NCBI GenBank assembly: GCA_018268315.1
Contig: JAFDWU010000005.1
Span: forward strand, 62,001 to 126,000
Direction of reading: 5' to 3'
From: Armatimonadota bacterium
Lineage (GTDB): Bacteria > Armatimonadota > Fimbriimonadia > Fimbriimonadales > Fimbriimonadaceae
DNA: 64,000 bases
Position numbers and translations under genes: made by a program. Of this stretch, positions 1 to 8,701 are shown piece after piece; positions within the stretch are counted from its first letter, which is position 1; each line of letters opens with the position of its first letter. Under the pieces are notes generated by a model, which worked only from the letters and a program-made list of their open reading frames with translations, ran no database searches and was not told the origin of the DNA.

Positions 1-2
1 AT

Positions 3-323
3 AGCCGCTCGGCGGACGATCAAGAGGTGTGGATCGCGGCCCAGATTCCAGTTTCGCTGCGCGGCAAAGTGAAGCTGCGGCTGGGGAGCCAAGTGCTTAC
101 CTTGCCGGATCGCTCGGTAAGCCCTTACGGAATGGGTTTTGCTTGGTATCGGCTCGGTGTCACCCGGCTGCCGCTTGGCGAAAGCACGATTCGGCTGGAG
201 GTCGAGGGCTCCTCGGGCGCCAGCATGATGGTGGATTCGATCGTCCTCAGCCCCGGCGTCTTCAAACCGAACGGCACGTTCGGGCCGGAACTCACGCCCA
301 GCGACGTGATCAAGGGGGGCTAA
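3..323 (+). CDS. C-terminal end of an unidentified protein (5' end outside window)
   Basis: The reading frame is open from the first bases of the window, so this is the last ~106 codons of a longer gene that starts upstream. The visible part alternates short hydrophobic and polar stretches and contains several Gly/Ser turns, as in a beta-sandwich (for example a carbohydrate-binding or ligand-binding module). I do not recognise a family. It ends in TAA and the trmD GTG start follows with no gap (TAAGTG), so the two may be co-transcribed. No function is proposed. Confidence 0.55.
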   Translation, partial: SRSADDQEVWIAAQIPVSLRGKVKLRLGSQVLTLPDRSVSPYGMGFAWYRLGVTRLPLGESTIRLEVEGSSGASMMVDSIVLSPGVFKPNGTFGPELTPSDVIKGG

Positions 324-1010
324 GTGCTGCTTTCGTTTGTCACCCTGTTCCCTGCGATGATCGAGGAGTCGCTGCAGTACGGCGTCATCGGTCGGGCGAT
401 TTCCGGCGGGCTGTGCCAGGTGCGGACGGTGGACCCGCGCGCCTTCACCACCGATAACCACAAGACAGTCGACGATTCACCTTACGGCGGCGGCCCGGGG
501 ATGCTGATGAAGGCGGAGCCGCTGATTAAGGCGCTGGCATCGCTCGGCGTCCAGCCTTTTGAGCGCTTGCCTTCGCGGGCGGTGGTGATGACCGACCCCA
601 GCGGCGGGCTCTTTACTCAGCCGGTGGCCGCCTCTTTGGCTTCGTTCGAAGAAGTGGTGTTTGTTTGCGGGCGGTATGAGGGGATCGATGGCCGCATCGA
701 GGAGGCGTTCGCTACCCACGTGCTGAGCATCGGGGATTTCGTGCTTTCGGGCGGGGAGCTGCCGGCGCTGGTGATGGCAGATGCCGTTCTGCGGCTGCTG
801 CCGGGGGTTTTGGGAAACAGCGAGAGCCTTGCGATTGACTCGTTTTCGGATGGGCTGCTCAGCGCGCCGCAATACACCCGGCCCGAGGAGATCATGGGGC
901 TGAAGGTTCCGAGTGTGCTGCTCAGCGGCGATCACGCCGCGGTCGCGAAGTGGAAGGCGCAAGCCGCTCGTGAACGGACAGAGCGGTTTAGACCGGATTT
1001 GCTCGATTAG
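324..1010 (+). CDS. trmD: tRNA (guanine-N1-)-methyltransferase TrmD
   Basis: The product methylates N1 of G37, next to the anticodon, in tRNAs reading CNN codons and so prevents +1 frameshifting; it acts in the cytoplasm with S-adenosylmethionine. The 228-residue length is normal. TrmD hallmarks are in order: the VTLFP start, DDSPYGGGPGM near residues 49-59, the trefoil-knot SAM loops CGRYEGIDGR and IGDFVLSGGE near residues 113-143, and the catalytic-Asp region DSFSDG near residue 172. The start is GTG, directly abutting the preceding stop. The usual neighbours rpsP, rimM and rplS are not visible downstream, but could lie upstream of the window. Confidence 0.96.
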   Translation: MLLSFVTLFPAMIEESLQYGVIGRAISGGLCQVRTVDPRAFTTDNHKTVDDSPYGGGPGMLMKAEPLIKALASLGVQPFERLPSRAVVMTDPSGGLFTQPVAASLASFEEVVFVCGRYEGIDGRIEEAFATHVLSIGDFVLSGGELPALVMADAVLRLLPGVLGNSESLAIDSFSDGLLSAPQYTRPEEIMGLKVPSVLLSGDHAAVAKWKAQAARERTERFRPDLLD

Positions 1011-1080
1011 ACTTGTCATAACGCATGGGGTCAGATCAGGGTAGATTCTCGTTTCCGAAGCACCACGAAAGGAATCCACT

Positions 1081-1524
1081 ATGAAAAGAAGCCTCTGCCT
1101 CCTCCTCCTCGCCTCTGCCGCCCTTGCCAGCGCCGGACATGTCCCGCAAGAGTGGAAGGACCGGTACGCATACGAGAAGAAGGTGATTGTGGGCAAGGAC
1201 CTGGAAGCCTTCAAGGCGATGTACGCCGAGGACTACGTGTGGACCCAGCCCGACGGCAAAAAGAAGAACAAGAAGGAGACCTTTGAAGAGGTCGGCCCGA
1301 TGTTCCAGGCCGACAAGATCGAGATGCATGAGACGCTAAAGAGCGTGACCAAGCGCGGCGACATCGTGGACGTCAGCTTCGATGCCACCCTAAAGCTGAC
1401 CTTCAAAGGCAAGCCAACCATGGCTTACCACGAGATTGGGATCGACAGCTGGAAGAAGGTCAAGGGCAAGTGGCTCATCGTCGGGACGGTGGACAAGGTC
1501 TCGGAAGAAATCAAAGCCAAGTAG
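1081..1524 (+). CDS. exported NTF2-like (SnoaL/DUF4440-type) protein
   Basis: A 147-residue protein. It begins with a clear signal peptide (KR, then a Leu/Ala-rich core, probable cleavage after ASA near residue 18). The remainder has the cone-shaped NTF2-like pattern: an early helix with the family-like DLEAFKAMYAEDYVW stretch, then alternating beta-strands ending at WLIVGTVDKV. Members bind small molecules or act as isomerases or cyclases; the substrate here is unknown. AAGGA eight bases before the ATG supports the start. Its stop faces the copA stop with a 3-bp gap, and a short GCGGC-TAA-GCCGC hairpin sits across both stops. Confidence 0.7.
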   Translation: MKRSLCLLLLASAALASAGHVPQEWKDRYAYEKKVIVGKDLEAFKAMYAEDYVWTQPDGKKKNKKETFEEVGPMFQADKIEMHETLKSVTKRGDIVDVSFDATLKLTFKGKPTMAYHEIGIDSWKKVKGKWLIVGTVDKVSEEIKAK

Positions 1525-1536
1525 CGGCTAAGCCGC
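1524..1536. terminator. short hairpin across convergent stops
   Basis: GCGGC, a 3-nt loop, then GCCGC (1524-1536) lies at the convergent 3' ends of the NTF2-like gene and copA. A five-pair stem with no U-run is weak; a bidirectional terminator role is only suggested by position. Confidence 0.25.
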
Positions 1537-3723
1537 GAAAGAGCGTAGGCGCAGTGAGTTCAGCACCACCGAAATGCTGGAGAAAGCCATTGCGCCTGCG
1601 GCAAGCATCGGGTTAAGCAGCCCAAGCGCCGCCAGCGGAATCATTACAACGTTGTAGATGAACGCCCAAAACAGGTTGCCGCGAATCGTGCTGAGCGTTG
1701 TGCGGGCAAGGCGCACCGCCTGAGGAACCCCGCGCAGGTCCGCCCGCAGCAGCGTAACGCCTGCCGTCTCCATCGCCACGTCGGTTCCCGTGCCCATCGC
1801 GATTCCCAAGTCCGCCTGCGCCAACGCGGGCGCATCGTTGATGCCATCGCCGACCATCGCGGTCGCGCCTTGCGCCTGATACTTCTGCACGAACCCCGCC
1901 TTATCCGCCGGGAGAACCTGGGCTTCCACTAGCTCAATGCCGACCCGCTTCGCAACCGCCTCAGCGGCCCGCTGGTTATCACCGGTCACCATCACCGGCG
2001 TGATGCCAAGCTCCTTTAGCTGTCGAACGGCTTCAATGCTGTGCTCGCCGATGCTGTCCGCAACCGCCAGCACTGCCAGGTCTTTGCCCCTTGCGGCAAG
2101 GAAGACGGTCTTGCCTTCGTCTTCTAGCCGGACGGCGGCGTCTTTTACTTCCCTGCTCTTCTCTGCAACCCAATCCACCCGGCCAACTGAGCCGGAAAGC
2201 CCGCCGACTACGCCGGAAACGCCTTGGCCACGCACGGACTCGAAACTTGTCGGCGAGCCGAAGGCGATGCCGTGCTCCCGCGCGGATTGGACCACCGCCC
2301 GGGCCACCGGATGTTCGCTTTGAGATTCCAGCGAAGCGGCAAAGCTGATGGCTTCCGTTTCTGACCATGCGCCAAATACCTGCACGTCGGTCAGCTTCGG
2401 TTTACCTTCGGTCAGGGTGCCGGTCTTGTCGATGAGGATCGTCTTCACCCCGCCTGCTCGCTCAAGCGCCTCGCCATCTTTCACCAGGATGCCAAGCTCC
2501 GCTCCGCGCCCAGTCCCCACCATCAGCGCGGTGGGGGTGGCAAGGCCAAGCGCGCATGGGCATGCAATGACGAGCACCGCAACCGCCGCCAGGACGCCCG
2601 CATCCACGCCCCGTCCGAGGGCTAAATAAGTCACCAGCGTCGTAACCGCGATAAGGATGACCACCGGCACGAAGATGCTTGAAACCTTATCGGCGAGACC
2701 CTGCATCGGCGCCTTGGAGCCCTGCGCCCGCTGGACCATCTTCGCTATCTGCGCCAGCATGGTGTCCGCTCCGACCTTCTCGGCACGGAAGACAAACGAG
2801 CCCCTCTCGTTCACCGTGCCACCGGTGACGATGTCGCCCGGCTTCTTGCCGACCGCAAGTGGCTCGCCGGTGATCATGGATTCGTCGACATAGCTTTCGC
2901 CCTCGGTGACCACGCCATCGACCGCTACTCGCTCGCCAGGCCGAACGCGGATGAGGCCTCCGGGTTTAAGCTGGTTCAGGGGAACCTGCGTTTCAGCGCC
3001 ATCGGGTGAAACCAGCCAGGCGACCTTGGGGGCGAGGTCCATCAGCTTGCGGATGGAATCCGACATCCGGCTTTTGGCGCGGGATTCCAGATAGCGCCCG
3101 AGCAGGATCAGCGTAACGATCACCGCGCCGGTTTCGAAATACATGTGCTCGCTTTGTAGGTCGCCGCGAATGGCGAAGAGCGAATAAACGGAGTAAGACC
3201 AAGCCGCGCCGGAGCCCATCGCGATCAGCGTGTCCATGGTTGTCGTGCCATGCTTCAGGGCTTTTCCAGCAACTAGGAAGAACCGGCGACCGCACCGGAA
3301 GGTGACGGGGGTTGCCAGCGCAAACAGCAGCCAGTTCGCCCACTCGGGCCGCATGTGCCAGCCCATCGAAATCAATACGAGAGGCGCGGTGAGGATTGCG
3401 GCAAGCCAAAGATTGCGCCTCGCGCTGGCCAGATCGGCTTCAGAGTCCAGCCGCATGTGCTCGGCGTGATCGTGCTGGGCATGCACAACAGGGCTGGCTT
3501 CGTATCCCGCCTCCTCAATCGCCGCCACGAACTCGGCAGCGCCAACGTGGGGGCTATGTTTAACCGTGGCTTGCGCGGTTGCGAAATTGACGTTGGCCGA
3601 CTCAACGCCGGGTGTGTTCGTCAGGGCTTTTTCAACCCTGCGAACGCACGAGGCGCACGTCATGCCCTGGATATCGAGTTGCGTCTCTTCGGAAGCCGGT
3701 AGGTTAGAAACGACTGAACTCAC
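1528..3723 (-). CDS. copA: copper-translocating P1B-type ATPase CopA
   Basis: A Cu+ efflux pump of the inner membrane, driven by ATP hydrolysis. The 731-residue protein has one N-terminal heavy-metal-associated domain with GMTCASC (Cys23, Cys26), eight predicted membrane helices, the intramembrane metal site CPC within IACPCALG near residue 386, the phosphorylation site DKTGTL near residue 430, TGE in the actuator domain, and GDGINDAPA near residue 624. There is a His-rich linker ([10 protein letters not shown]) after the HMA domain. The start is GTG and overlaps the stop of the small HMA protein by four bases (GTGA), so the two are translationally coupled. All key residues are intact. Confidence 0.96.
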   Translation of the reverse strand: MSSVVSNLPASEETQLDIQGMTCASCVRRVEKALTNTPGVESANVNFATAQATVKHSPHVGAAEFVAAIEEAGYEASPVVHAQHDHAEHMRLDSEADLASARRNLWLAAILTAPLVLISMGWHMRPEWANWLLFALATPVTFRCGRRFFLVAGKALKHGTTTMDTLIAMGSGAAWSYSVYSLFAIRGDLQSEHMYFETGAVIVTLILLGRYLESRAKSRMSDSIRKLMDLAPKVAWLVSPDGAETQVPLNQLKPGGLIRVRPGERVAVDGVVTEGESYVDESMITGEPLAVGKKPGDIVTGGTVNERGSFVFRAEKVGADTMLAQIAKMVQRAQGSKAPMQGLADKVSSIFVPVVILIAVTTLVTYLALGRGVDAGVLAAVAVLVIACPCALGLATPTALMVGTGRGAELGILVKDGEALERAGGVKTILIDKTGTLTEGKPKLTDVQVFGAWSETEAISFAASLESQSEHPVARAVVQSAREHGIAFGSPTSFESVRGQGVSGVVGGLSGSVGRVDWVAEKSREVKDAAVRLEDEGKTVFLAARGKDLAVLAVADSIGEHSIEAVRQLKELGITPVMVTGDNQRAAEAVAKRVGIELVEAQVLPADKAGFVQKYQAQGATAMVGDGINDAPALAQADLGIAMGTGTDVAMETAGVTLLRADLRGVPQAVRLARTTLSTIRGNLFWAFIYNVVMIPLAALGLLNPMLAAGAMAFSSISVVLNSLRLRSFAA

Positions 3724-3932
3724 ACCATCGCTTTTGCATCGTAGCCTTCGCTGTGAACCGCAGCGATGAGCATGGCCGGGACGATAGAGCCGTCGTGTTC
3801 TACCTCGGCATGAGCCTTGGCAAGATTGACGTCTGCCGAAATAACGCCGGGCACGGCGGTCAGGGATTTCGTGACGCTCTTTACGCAGTGATTACAGGTC
3901 ATTCCATCAATCTTGAGTCTGGTTCTTTCCAT
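3720..3932 (-). CDS. copZ: small heavy-metal-associated protein, CopZ-like copper chaperone
   Basis: A 70-residue stand-alone HMA domain with the copper-binding GMTCNHC motif (Cys13, Cys16) and the usual beta-alpha-beta-beta-alpha-beta length. Proteins of this family carry Cu+ through the cytoplasm and pass it to the N-terminal domain of CopA. It is immediately upstream of copA and overlaps it by four bases, so the pair is an operon for copper efflux. The gene symbol rests on this context. No CsoR or CueR regulator is adjacent, so copper control must come from elsewhere or from the poorly understood upstream stretch. Confidence 0.85.
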   Translation of the reverse strand: MERTRLKIDGMTCNHCVKSVTKSLTAVPGVISADVNLAKAHAEVEHDGSIVPAMLIAAVHSEGYDAKAMV

Positions 3933-4412
3933 TTGCTGTCGTATTTCTACCTTGGCCGATCTTCCTCGGCCGTCAATAATTCAACTAATCGTCGTCCCTT
4001 AAGCCGGGCCCGCCTCATGCGCGCGGTAACCCTAATGAGGGCAGAGCCCATATGTTCCCTACGTTCAGAGGCTGTTAATCGCAAGGTGGCGATGGTCAGA
4101 TGGAAGGCTGACCCTCGATTGCCGACTTTTGTAGCACGATCAGGAAGGGCTTGCAGGCAGATCACGAAGGATTTGTCAGCCAACCCCGAACGCATTACGG
4201 TTCTGATGCGGTTTGTACACATGGCGTTTTCTTGTCGATGAGTCGCTAGCCACTCGTCCATGTTCAAAAGTTGGACCTAACCGGATCCCTCTGACAACAT
4301 CACCAACCCTCGAAGCATAGTCGTTCAAGGCTGCAGGAACAAGTCGTTTCTTTGCTGTCTACCAACCGTTGGACATAGAGTCTCACACGTGTTAGGAGAG
4401 GGTTCTAAATGA
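3933..4412. other. gene-poor stretch of ~480 bp
   Basis: Apart from the doubtful 106-codon frame, I see no gene here. It lies between the copper operon and the convergent-side terminator of the ABM-like gene. It contains small inverted repeats, such as CCTCAT (4013-4018) with ATGAGG (4035-4040). It must hold the promoter of copZ-copA, which I cannot place with confidence. Confidence 0.4.
3947..4267 (-). CDS. doubtful small ORF in the gene-poor stretch upstream of copZ
   Basis: A 106-codon frame starting at ATG that would end 14 bp before copZ. The product is Arg/Leu/Ala-rich with no recognisable motif, signal or membrane segment, and the opposite strand is equally open over the same bases, which argues against real coding. 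No Shine-Dalgarno and no convincing -10 hexamer precede it. It is listed only because it would fit the copZ-copA operon direction; the stretch 3933-4470 may instead be non-coding leader or decayed DNA. Confidence 0.2.
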   Translation of the reverse strand: MNMDEWLATHRQENAMCTNRIRTVMRSGLADKSFVICLQALPDRATKVGNRGSAFHLTIATLRLTASERREHMGSALIRVTARMRRARLKGRRLVELLTAEEDRPR

Positions 4413-4440
4413 GAAACAGGGCCACAAGTGGCCCTGTTTC
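4413..4440 (-). terminator. perfect 13-bp hairpin downstream of the ABM-like gene
   Basis: GAAACAGGGCCAC (4413-4425), loop AA, then GTGGCCCTGTTTC (4428-4440): a perfect 13-bp stem with three A/T pairs at its base. It lies 30 bp past the stop of the minus-strand ABM-like gene. Flanking bases give only a weak U-tract, but stem strength and position make a rho-independent terminator the natural reading. Confidence 0.75.
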
Positions 4441-4470
4441 AATATGCGTTACCTCTAAATTGGGGTCAGG

Positions 4471-4758
4471 CTAGTCGACCATTTCGCCGCGTTCGGATCG
4501 AACCCACTTGGCAACATTCTCGATCTGGTGCTTCGCAGCGATCTTGGCGAAGGCGCCGTTATCACCCATGATCTCTTCATAAACTGACTTCGACTTGTAG
4601 CCGATGATGGCGATGCGGGCGCCGTCTTCGGTCGTGAAGCCCATAACGGTTTCCACGCCCGGCGTGTTACGGATTGCGTCACGAGCTGCAAGGCCCTGCG
4701 CTTCAAATTCCTTCTCTTTGCCGGGAAGTGGCTCCCAACGCGATACAACTAGATACAT
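4471..4758 (-). CDS. small ABM/Dabb-like ferredoxin-fold protein
   Basis: A 95-residue protein that begins MYLVVSRWEPLPGKE, a pattern typical of antibiotic-biosynthesis-monooxygenase or related dimeric alpha/beta-barrel proteins (beta-strand, then a helix with EFEAQGLAARDAI, then strand GVETVMGF). No catalytic residues can be assigned. I chose the ATG at 4758 because AGGAG lies six bases upstream; an in-frame ATG seven codons earlier lacks this. The gene is divergent from the YjbR-like gene and is closed by the hairpin at 4413-4440. Function unknown. Confidence 0.65.
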   Translation of the reverse strand: MYLVVSRWEPLPGKEKEFEAQGLAARDAIRNTPGVETVMGFTTEDGARIAIIGYKSKSVYEEIMGDNGAFAKIAAKHQIENVAKWVRSERGEMVD

Positions 4759-4802
4759 ATTTAACTCCTGAATGCACACTCAGTCTGCCACTTATCCCGC
4801 AG

Positions 4803-5222
4803 ATGAGTCAACACGATTGCATAATCACCACTGAAGTGGTCACTCACGATCAAATTCGGGCTATATGCGCCAAACTGCCAGGCTCCGTTGAGGGTGAGGA
4901 GCGTTTCGGTTTCGGTGTGCCGCGCAAAGGCAAGATAAAGGGTTACTGCTGGTCTTGGCGAGAGCGAGTCGATCCGAAGAAGCCGAAGGTCATCAACGAT
5001 TCGGTTCTCGCGGTGATGGTCCCGAATCTCAGCACCAAAGACATGCTGCTTGCCTCCGACACGGTAAATCTGTTTACCGAACCTCATTACAACAACTATC
5101 CGGCGGTGCTTATTCGCCTGGATGTGATCAGTGAAGCGGAAGTCGAAGAGCTACTCATCGAGGCTTGGAAGTGCGTAGCCGGTAAAGATCTCTTGACGGC
5201 GTACGCGACTGTGGGTGAATGA
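4803..5222 (+). CDS. MmcQ/YjbR-like protein
   Basis: About 139 residues. The order of elements matches the MmcQ/YjbR fold (a CyaY-like, putative DNA-binding fold): helix THDQIRAICAKLPG, then a GEERFGFGVP strand, a short PKKPKV loop, the strand SVLAVMVPNL, then helix/strand YPAVLIRLD and a C-terminal helix EVEELLIEAWKCVA with the family's conserved late Trp. I chose the ATG at 4803 because homology begins just after it; the longer frame upstream runs through the divergent promoter region. The end overlaps the next gene by eight bases. Confidence 0.75.
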   Translation: MSQHDCIITTEVVTHDQIRAICAKLPGSVEGEERFGFGVPRKGKIKGYCWSWRERVDPKKPKVINDSVLAVMVPNLSTKDMLLASDTVNLFTEPHYNNYPAVLIRLDVISEAEVEELLIEAWKCVAGKDLLTAYATVGE

Positions 5223-5670
5223 CATGTGTGAACTGTGCGGCTATGCTCCCTCGGGCTTGAATCCTCAAACATGCCTTGAGGCTCGCAATGAGCTTTTCCT
5301 CTACACGCTTGCCCAACCAAGACCGCCGTTCATCCACCAGCTTGCGGTGGATGCGTATTCTGCGCAGCACCTGAGGGAGAACGCGACGCCGATTACCAAG
5401 CTCTTTCCGCTGATGGGGCTATTTATGGTCTGCGAGCAAGGCGCGACGGGGCTGGAAGTACAGATGGCGCACAAGCGGAAGGCGGGCGATGTTGACCGCA
5501 AGAACTGGCCTAACCCGCCGATTCACCCTTCCCCTTTCCTAATGAATGTCGGCGATGTCTTGCGGGAGACCGAAGGATTGGACCGCGACCGGGCAATTCA
5601 CAAGTGGGTGGTAAGCACTTGGGCATCGTACGCTTACATTCACGACATTATTCGCGCGTTTTGTAGTTAG
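5215..5670 (+). CDS. DUF5946-like protein with N-terminal CxxCG
   Basis: A 151-residue protein with an N-terminal zinc-knuckle-like CELCG and a further Cys near residue 20, then a helical core (FIHQLAVDAYSAQHL, ITKLFPLMGLFMVCEQG) and a C-terminal tail WVVSTWASYAYIHDIIRAF. The pattern fits the uncharacterised DUF5946 family, assigned from memory of the family's CxxCG, HQLxVDxYxxQH and C-terminal features. The start may be GTG at 5215 (overlapping the YjbR stop) or ATG at 5224. It is probably translated from the same mRNA as the YjbR-like gene. Role unknown. Confidence 0.6.
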   Translation: MNDMCELCGYAPSGLNPQTCLEARNELFLYTLAQPRPPFIHQLAVDAYSAQHLRENATPITKLFPLMGLFMVCEQGATGLEVQMAHKRKAGDVDRKNWPNPPIHPSPFLMNVGDVLRETEGLDRDRAIHKWVVSTWASYAYIHDIIRAFCS

Positions 5671-5686
5671 CAAGTGGATTCATCGG

Positions 5687-5692
5687 TATTCT
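5687..5692 (+). promoter_or_regulatory. -10 hexamer of a probable leaderless promoter (Cj0069-like gene)
   Basis: TATTCT followed by seven bases and the ATG at 5700, with no Shine-Dalgarno. The expected transcription start would fall at or next to the start codon. Confidence 0.55.
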
Positions 5693-5699
5693 TGCGGGC

Positions 5700-6758
5700 A
5701 TGGCTGGACCGTATAAGATGGGCCTTGTTTGGCACGGCGACCGTGCAGCCCGTGATAGCGCTGACCTAGAAGGCAGCCGTTTCGCAAAGGCAGGCGCCGC
5801 TTTGCGCGCCGTGGGGATCGACCCGGAAGCGGTGATCTACAACGATGACTTCATCGACGAAGTCCGCAAGCAGATGCTAACTCTCGACGCAATGCAGGTT
5901 TGGGTGAACCCGATCGAAGACGGGCGGGATCGAACCAAGCTTGATGCCCTGTTACGCGAGGTTGCCGATGCGGGCGTCATCGTAAACACCCACCCCAACA
6001 CCATCATGAAGATGGGCACGAAGCAGGTTCTGGTGGATACGCGCGATGCCGACTTTGGCTCCGACGTTCGCTCCTATGAATCTCTGGAGGAATTGCGAAC
6101 CGCACTGGGCGAGAGGCTCAAGGCTGGCGCGAAGGTCCTGAAGCAATTCCGCGGTCACAGCGGCGGCGGGATTTGGAAGTTCGCCCTCGCCGAACCCAGC
6201 CAGACCGTGGACGGATCGACAAAAGTGCTTCTGCGACACGCCGAGCGCGGCTGCCCCGAAGAACTTGTCACCTACGACGAAGCGGTTAACCGCATGCAGC
6301 CTTACTTTGAAGCCACCGGTAAGATGATCGAGCAGCCGTTTCAAGATCGCATTGGCGACGGCATGATCCGCATCTACATGGTGAAGGAGGAGGTCGGCGG
6401 GTTCGGCCATCAGGCGGCGGTCGCCCTCGTGCCCGCCGCGCCGGGTCAGCCCCTGCCAGAGATGGGGCCGCGCCTCTACTATCCGCCCACTGATCCGCAG
6501 TTCCAAGCCTTGAGGGGCAAAATGGAATCTGAATGGATGCCTCAGCTTAAGCGCTGCTTAGGTTTAGCCACCGAAGAATTGCCGCTGCTTTGGGATGCCG
6601 ACTTCATGTTCGGCCCTAAGGATGAGAAAGGCGAAGACACCTACATTCTCTGCGAAATCAACGTCAGCTCAGTCTCGCCTTATCCGGAGTGGGCGAACGA
6701 GCCCCTTGCCCGAACCGCGCTTGAACAGATCAAGGCCAAACAGGGCATCACTGCCTGA
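5700..6758 (+). CDS. Cj0069-like ATP-grasp family protein
   Basis: A 352-residue protein resembling the Cj0069 family (uncharacterised ATP-grasp-like enzymes). Visible signs: an N-terminal pre-ATP-grasp part with VWVNPIEDGRDR near residue 66, then NTHPNTIMKMGTKQVL as in ATP-grasp linkers, VLKQFRGHSGGGIWK as the nucleotide-binding loop near residue 147, and the C-terminal metal-ligand segment ILCEINVSSVSPYPEW near residues 321-336. ATP-grasp enzymes join a carboxylate to an amine or thiol via an acyl phosphate; the substrates here are unknown. It starts 29 bases after the DUF5946-like stop with its own -10 hexamer. Confidence 0.7.
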   Translation: MAGPYKMGLVWHGDRAARDSADLEGSRFAKAGAALRAVGIDPEAVIYNDDFIDEVRKQMLTLDAMQVWVNPIEDGRDRTKLDALLREVADAGVIVNTHPNTIMKMGTKQVLVDTRDADFGSDVRSYESLEELRTALGERLKAGAKVLKQFRGHSGGGIWKFALAEPSQTVDGSTKVLLRHAERGCPEELVTYDEAVNRMQPYFEATGKMIEQPFQDRIGDGMIRIYMVKEEVGGFGHQAAVALVPAAPGQPLPEMGPRLYYPPTDPQFQALRGKMESEWMPQLKRCLGLATEELPLLWDADFMFGPKDEKGEDTYILCEINVSSVSPYPEWANEPLARTALEQIKAKQGITA

Positions 6759-6791
6759 AACATAGGCGCTCGCGCCACTTGAGGAACAAAC

Positions 6792-7685
6792 ATGAAAATT
6801 AAATCTGCCCTCCTGCTAGCCATCTCCTTACTCGGCTCAATTGCCTATTCACAGACGCCAACGCCGACCTATCTTCTGGACTTCGGCAGAGTTGTCGGCA
6901 AGAATGGATCAGTGAATGCTGACGGCTCTTACCGCATCAATATCCCGCGTACCGACGTGAAGTTCATCAGCTCAAGCGGTATGCCGATTCCGCCAGACCT
7001 GGGCCTGACCACCTACATCGCGCTGTCGGGTACCGAAGAAAACTCGCTTGCGGTTGGAGACATCGCTTTGCTTCAGACCGAAATCGACCCGGTAATCGAT
7101 CGATTGCGGGCGGGCGGAATCCAAGTGGTGGCGCTTCATAACCACATGACCACGGAGGAGCCACGCCTGTTCTACATGCACTTCCAGGCGACCGGCAAGG
7201 CCAACCATATCGCTAACGCATTTCGAAGCGCTCTAGACGTTCTTGGCAGCACAAAGCCGTCGGTCGCACCGGCAAAGGCTACAAAACCGACGCTCGACAC
7301 TAATGCCCTCGCGGCAATCTTCGGCGCCGTGCCGCAAAAGTTTCCAAGCGGTGTCTTGAGGTTTAGCCAGCCGCGAAAGGACGTTCATGTAACGGTCGAA
7401 GAGCTTCCCTTTACGCCCGCTATGGGACTTGCTTCCTGGGCAGCGTTTGCCGCTTGCGAGTGCGGACAAACAATGGTGATGGGGGATACGTGCTGTCTGC
7501 CGGCTGATTTGCAGGATGCGATTGATGCCTACCGCAAGGCTGGCATCCACATCGCGGCGATTCACAATCACACGCTGAACGCCTCGCACCAAGTGATCTT
7601 CATGCACTATGAAGCCGAGGGCGATTCGATTGCGATCGCCCACGGCATCAAGGCCTGCTGGGAAGAGCTTGAACGCAAACGCTAG
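6792..7685 (+). CDS. exported protein with two DUF1259 (LppY/LpqO-like) domains
   Basis: A 297-residue protein with an N-terminal signal peptide (KIK, hydrophobic core, cleavage near AYSQ). It has two copies of the DUF1259 domain, roughly residues 25-150 and 170-295. Each copy has the signature of a strand ending in a domain-specific A(L/I)HNH motif (VVALHNHMTTEEPR in copy 1, IAAIHNHTLNASHQ in copy 2), followed by FYMHFQATG or IFMHYEAEG. These His residues suggest metal binding, but the family's function is not known. GAGGA precedes the ATG. It ends in a 4-bp tail-to-tail overlap with the DoxX-like gene. Confidence 0.75.
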   Translation: MKIKSALLLAISLLGSIAYSQTPTPTYLLDFGRVVGKNGSVNADGSYRINIPRTDVKFISSSGMPIPPDLGLTTYIALSGTEENSLAVGDIALLQTEIDPVIDRLRAGGIQVVALHNHMTTEEPRLFYMHFQATGKANHIANAFRSALDVLGSTKPSVAPAKATKPTLDTNALAAIFGAVPQKFPSGVLRFSQPRKDVHVTVEELPFTPAMGLASWAAFAACECGQTMVMGDTCCLPADLQDAIDAYRKAGIHIAAIHNHTLNASHQVIFMHYEAEGDSIAIAHGIKACWEELERKR

Positions 7686-8548
7686 AAGGCTCTCGGCGCT
7701 ACCCGCAGATGCGTACGTGATACGGCCCGGCTTGGAGCTGTCCCGAGCACGCTCACCGCAGCGAGCGAAACCAGCACGCTGAAAGGAAACGCGCTGCCTT
7801 GCCCGAAGGGTGCAATCGCCAGCAGAAAGATGACTACGCCCGCCACGCCGAACGGCAGCAGCCGACCGCCGAGCGCCAGTGCAGCCGCTATCAGCAACTG
7901 GCCGATTGCGATGGCAGCGACCATCGCTGTGACAATCGACTGGAAGCTTCCGAGGATGAAGTCTTTGTATGCGGGCACGATGACGAAGTCGGCGTAGGTG
8001 AAGTATTCCTGTGGGCTGGCGAGGGCCATCCAAAGATTGATTCCGCCAGCGTAGGCAAACCCAAAGGCAATCATTCCGCGGGCAACTTGGGGTTTGAAGA
8101 GCGAGAACGCCAAGGCGACAACAGCCACGACCACGCTGATGATGTGCGGCCAGTGCCAACGGTCATCAAGCCCGTGAGCAGCGATTGGGGGCGCGAAAAG
8201 GGTGCATGCAGGCACAAGGAGCCAAACTCGCCCTTTCGAGGCATCGTAGTCACCCAGAAGCTTGTCCCAACCGTTCTTGAACACGTAGTGTCCAGCTAAG
8301 AACTCGAAGGCAAGCGTCATGGATAGCCACCCAAATCCTAGCCACCATGCGGATGCGAGGGTCGTTGCGCCAATCCAATCAAGGAAGGCGAAGGATGTCG
8401 TCCAGATAACGCCGGACAGGATCAGAGTGCTTAGAAAATGCGCCCACCGCTCTCCGAGCCGAGGTTTAAGAATCGCCTCCCGAAAAGCGCCGTTTAGAAT
8501 GGCGAGGACACACAACAACAGCCAAATAATGATTGCCCTAGCAATCAT
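7682..8548 (-). CDS. multi-pass membrane protein, possible fusion with a DoxX-like C-terminal half
   Basis: A 288-residue protein with about eight to nine hydrophobic helices. The first ~100 residues resemble a small uncharacterised inner-membrane family (features AILNGAFREA, ERWAHFLSTL, and GRVWLLVPACTLFAP). The second half, from YADFVIVPAYKDFILG onward, has the helical pattern and length of DoxX-like proteins. I see this as two families joined in one chain, but the split is inferred by eye only. AGAGG precedes the ATG by about ten bases. No partner gene suggests a substrate. Confidence 0.6.
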   Translation of the reverse strand: MIARAIIIWLLLCVLAILNGAFREAILKPRLGERWAHFLSTLILSGVIWTTSFAFLDWIGATTLASAWWLGFGWLSMTLAFEFLAGHYVFKNGWDKLLGDYDASKGRVWLLVPACTLFAPPIAAHGLDDRWHWPHIISVVVAVVALAFSLFKPQVARGMIAFGFAYAGGINLWMALASPQEYFTYADFVIVPAYKDFILGSFQSIVTAMVAAIAIGQLLIAAALALGGRLLPFGVAGVVIFLLAIAPFGQGSAFPFSVLVSLAAVSVLGTAPSRAVSRTHLRVAPRAF

Positions 8549-8701
8549 GGTTAATTCACCTCTTATGCAAGGATCAAAGCTTTATCGAGATTTAGGCAAG
8601 TTGCCCGAAGTCTCTTAGCTTTAGTATGGTGCGCGGGTAAGCGCGAGCCTGTCGCCAGTTCCCCTGACAAGCTCGTAAGTCGGTGGTGCAAGGCAAACGC
8701 C

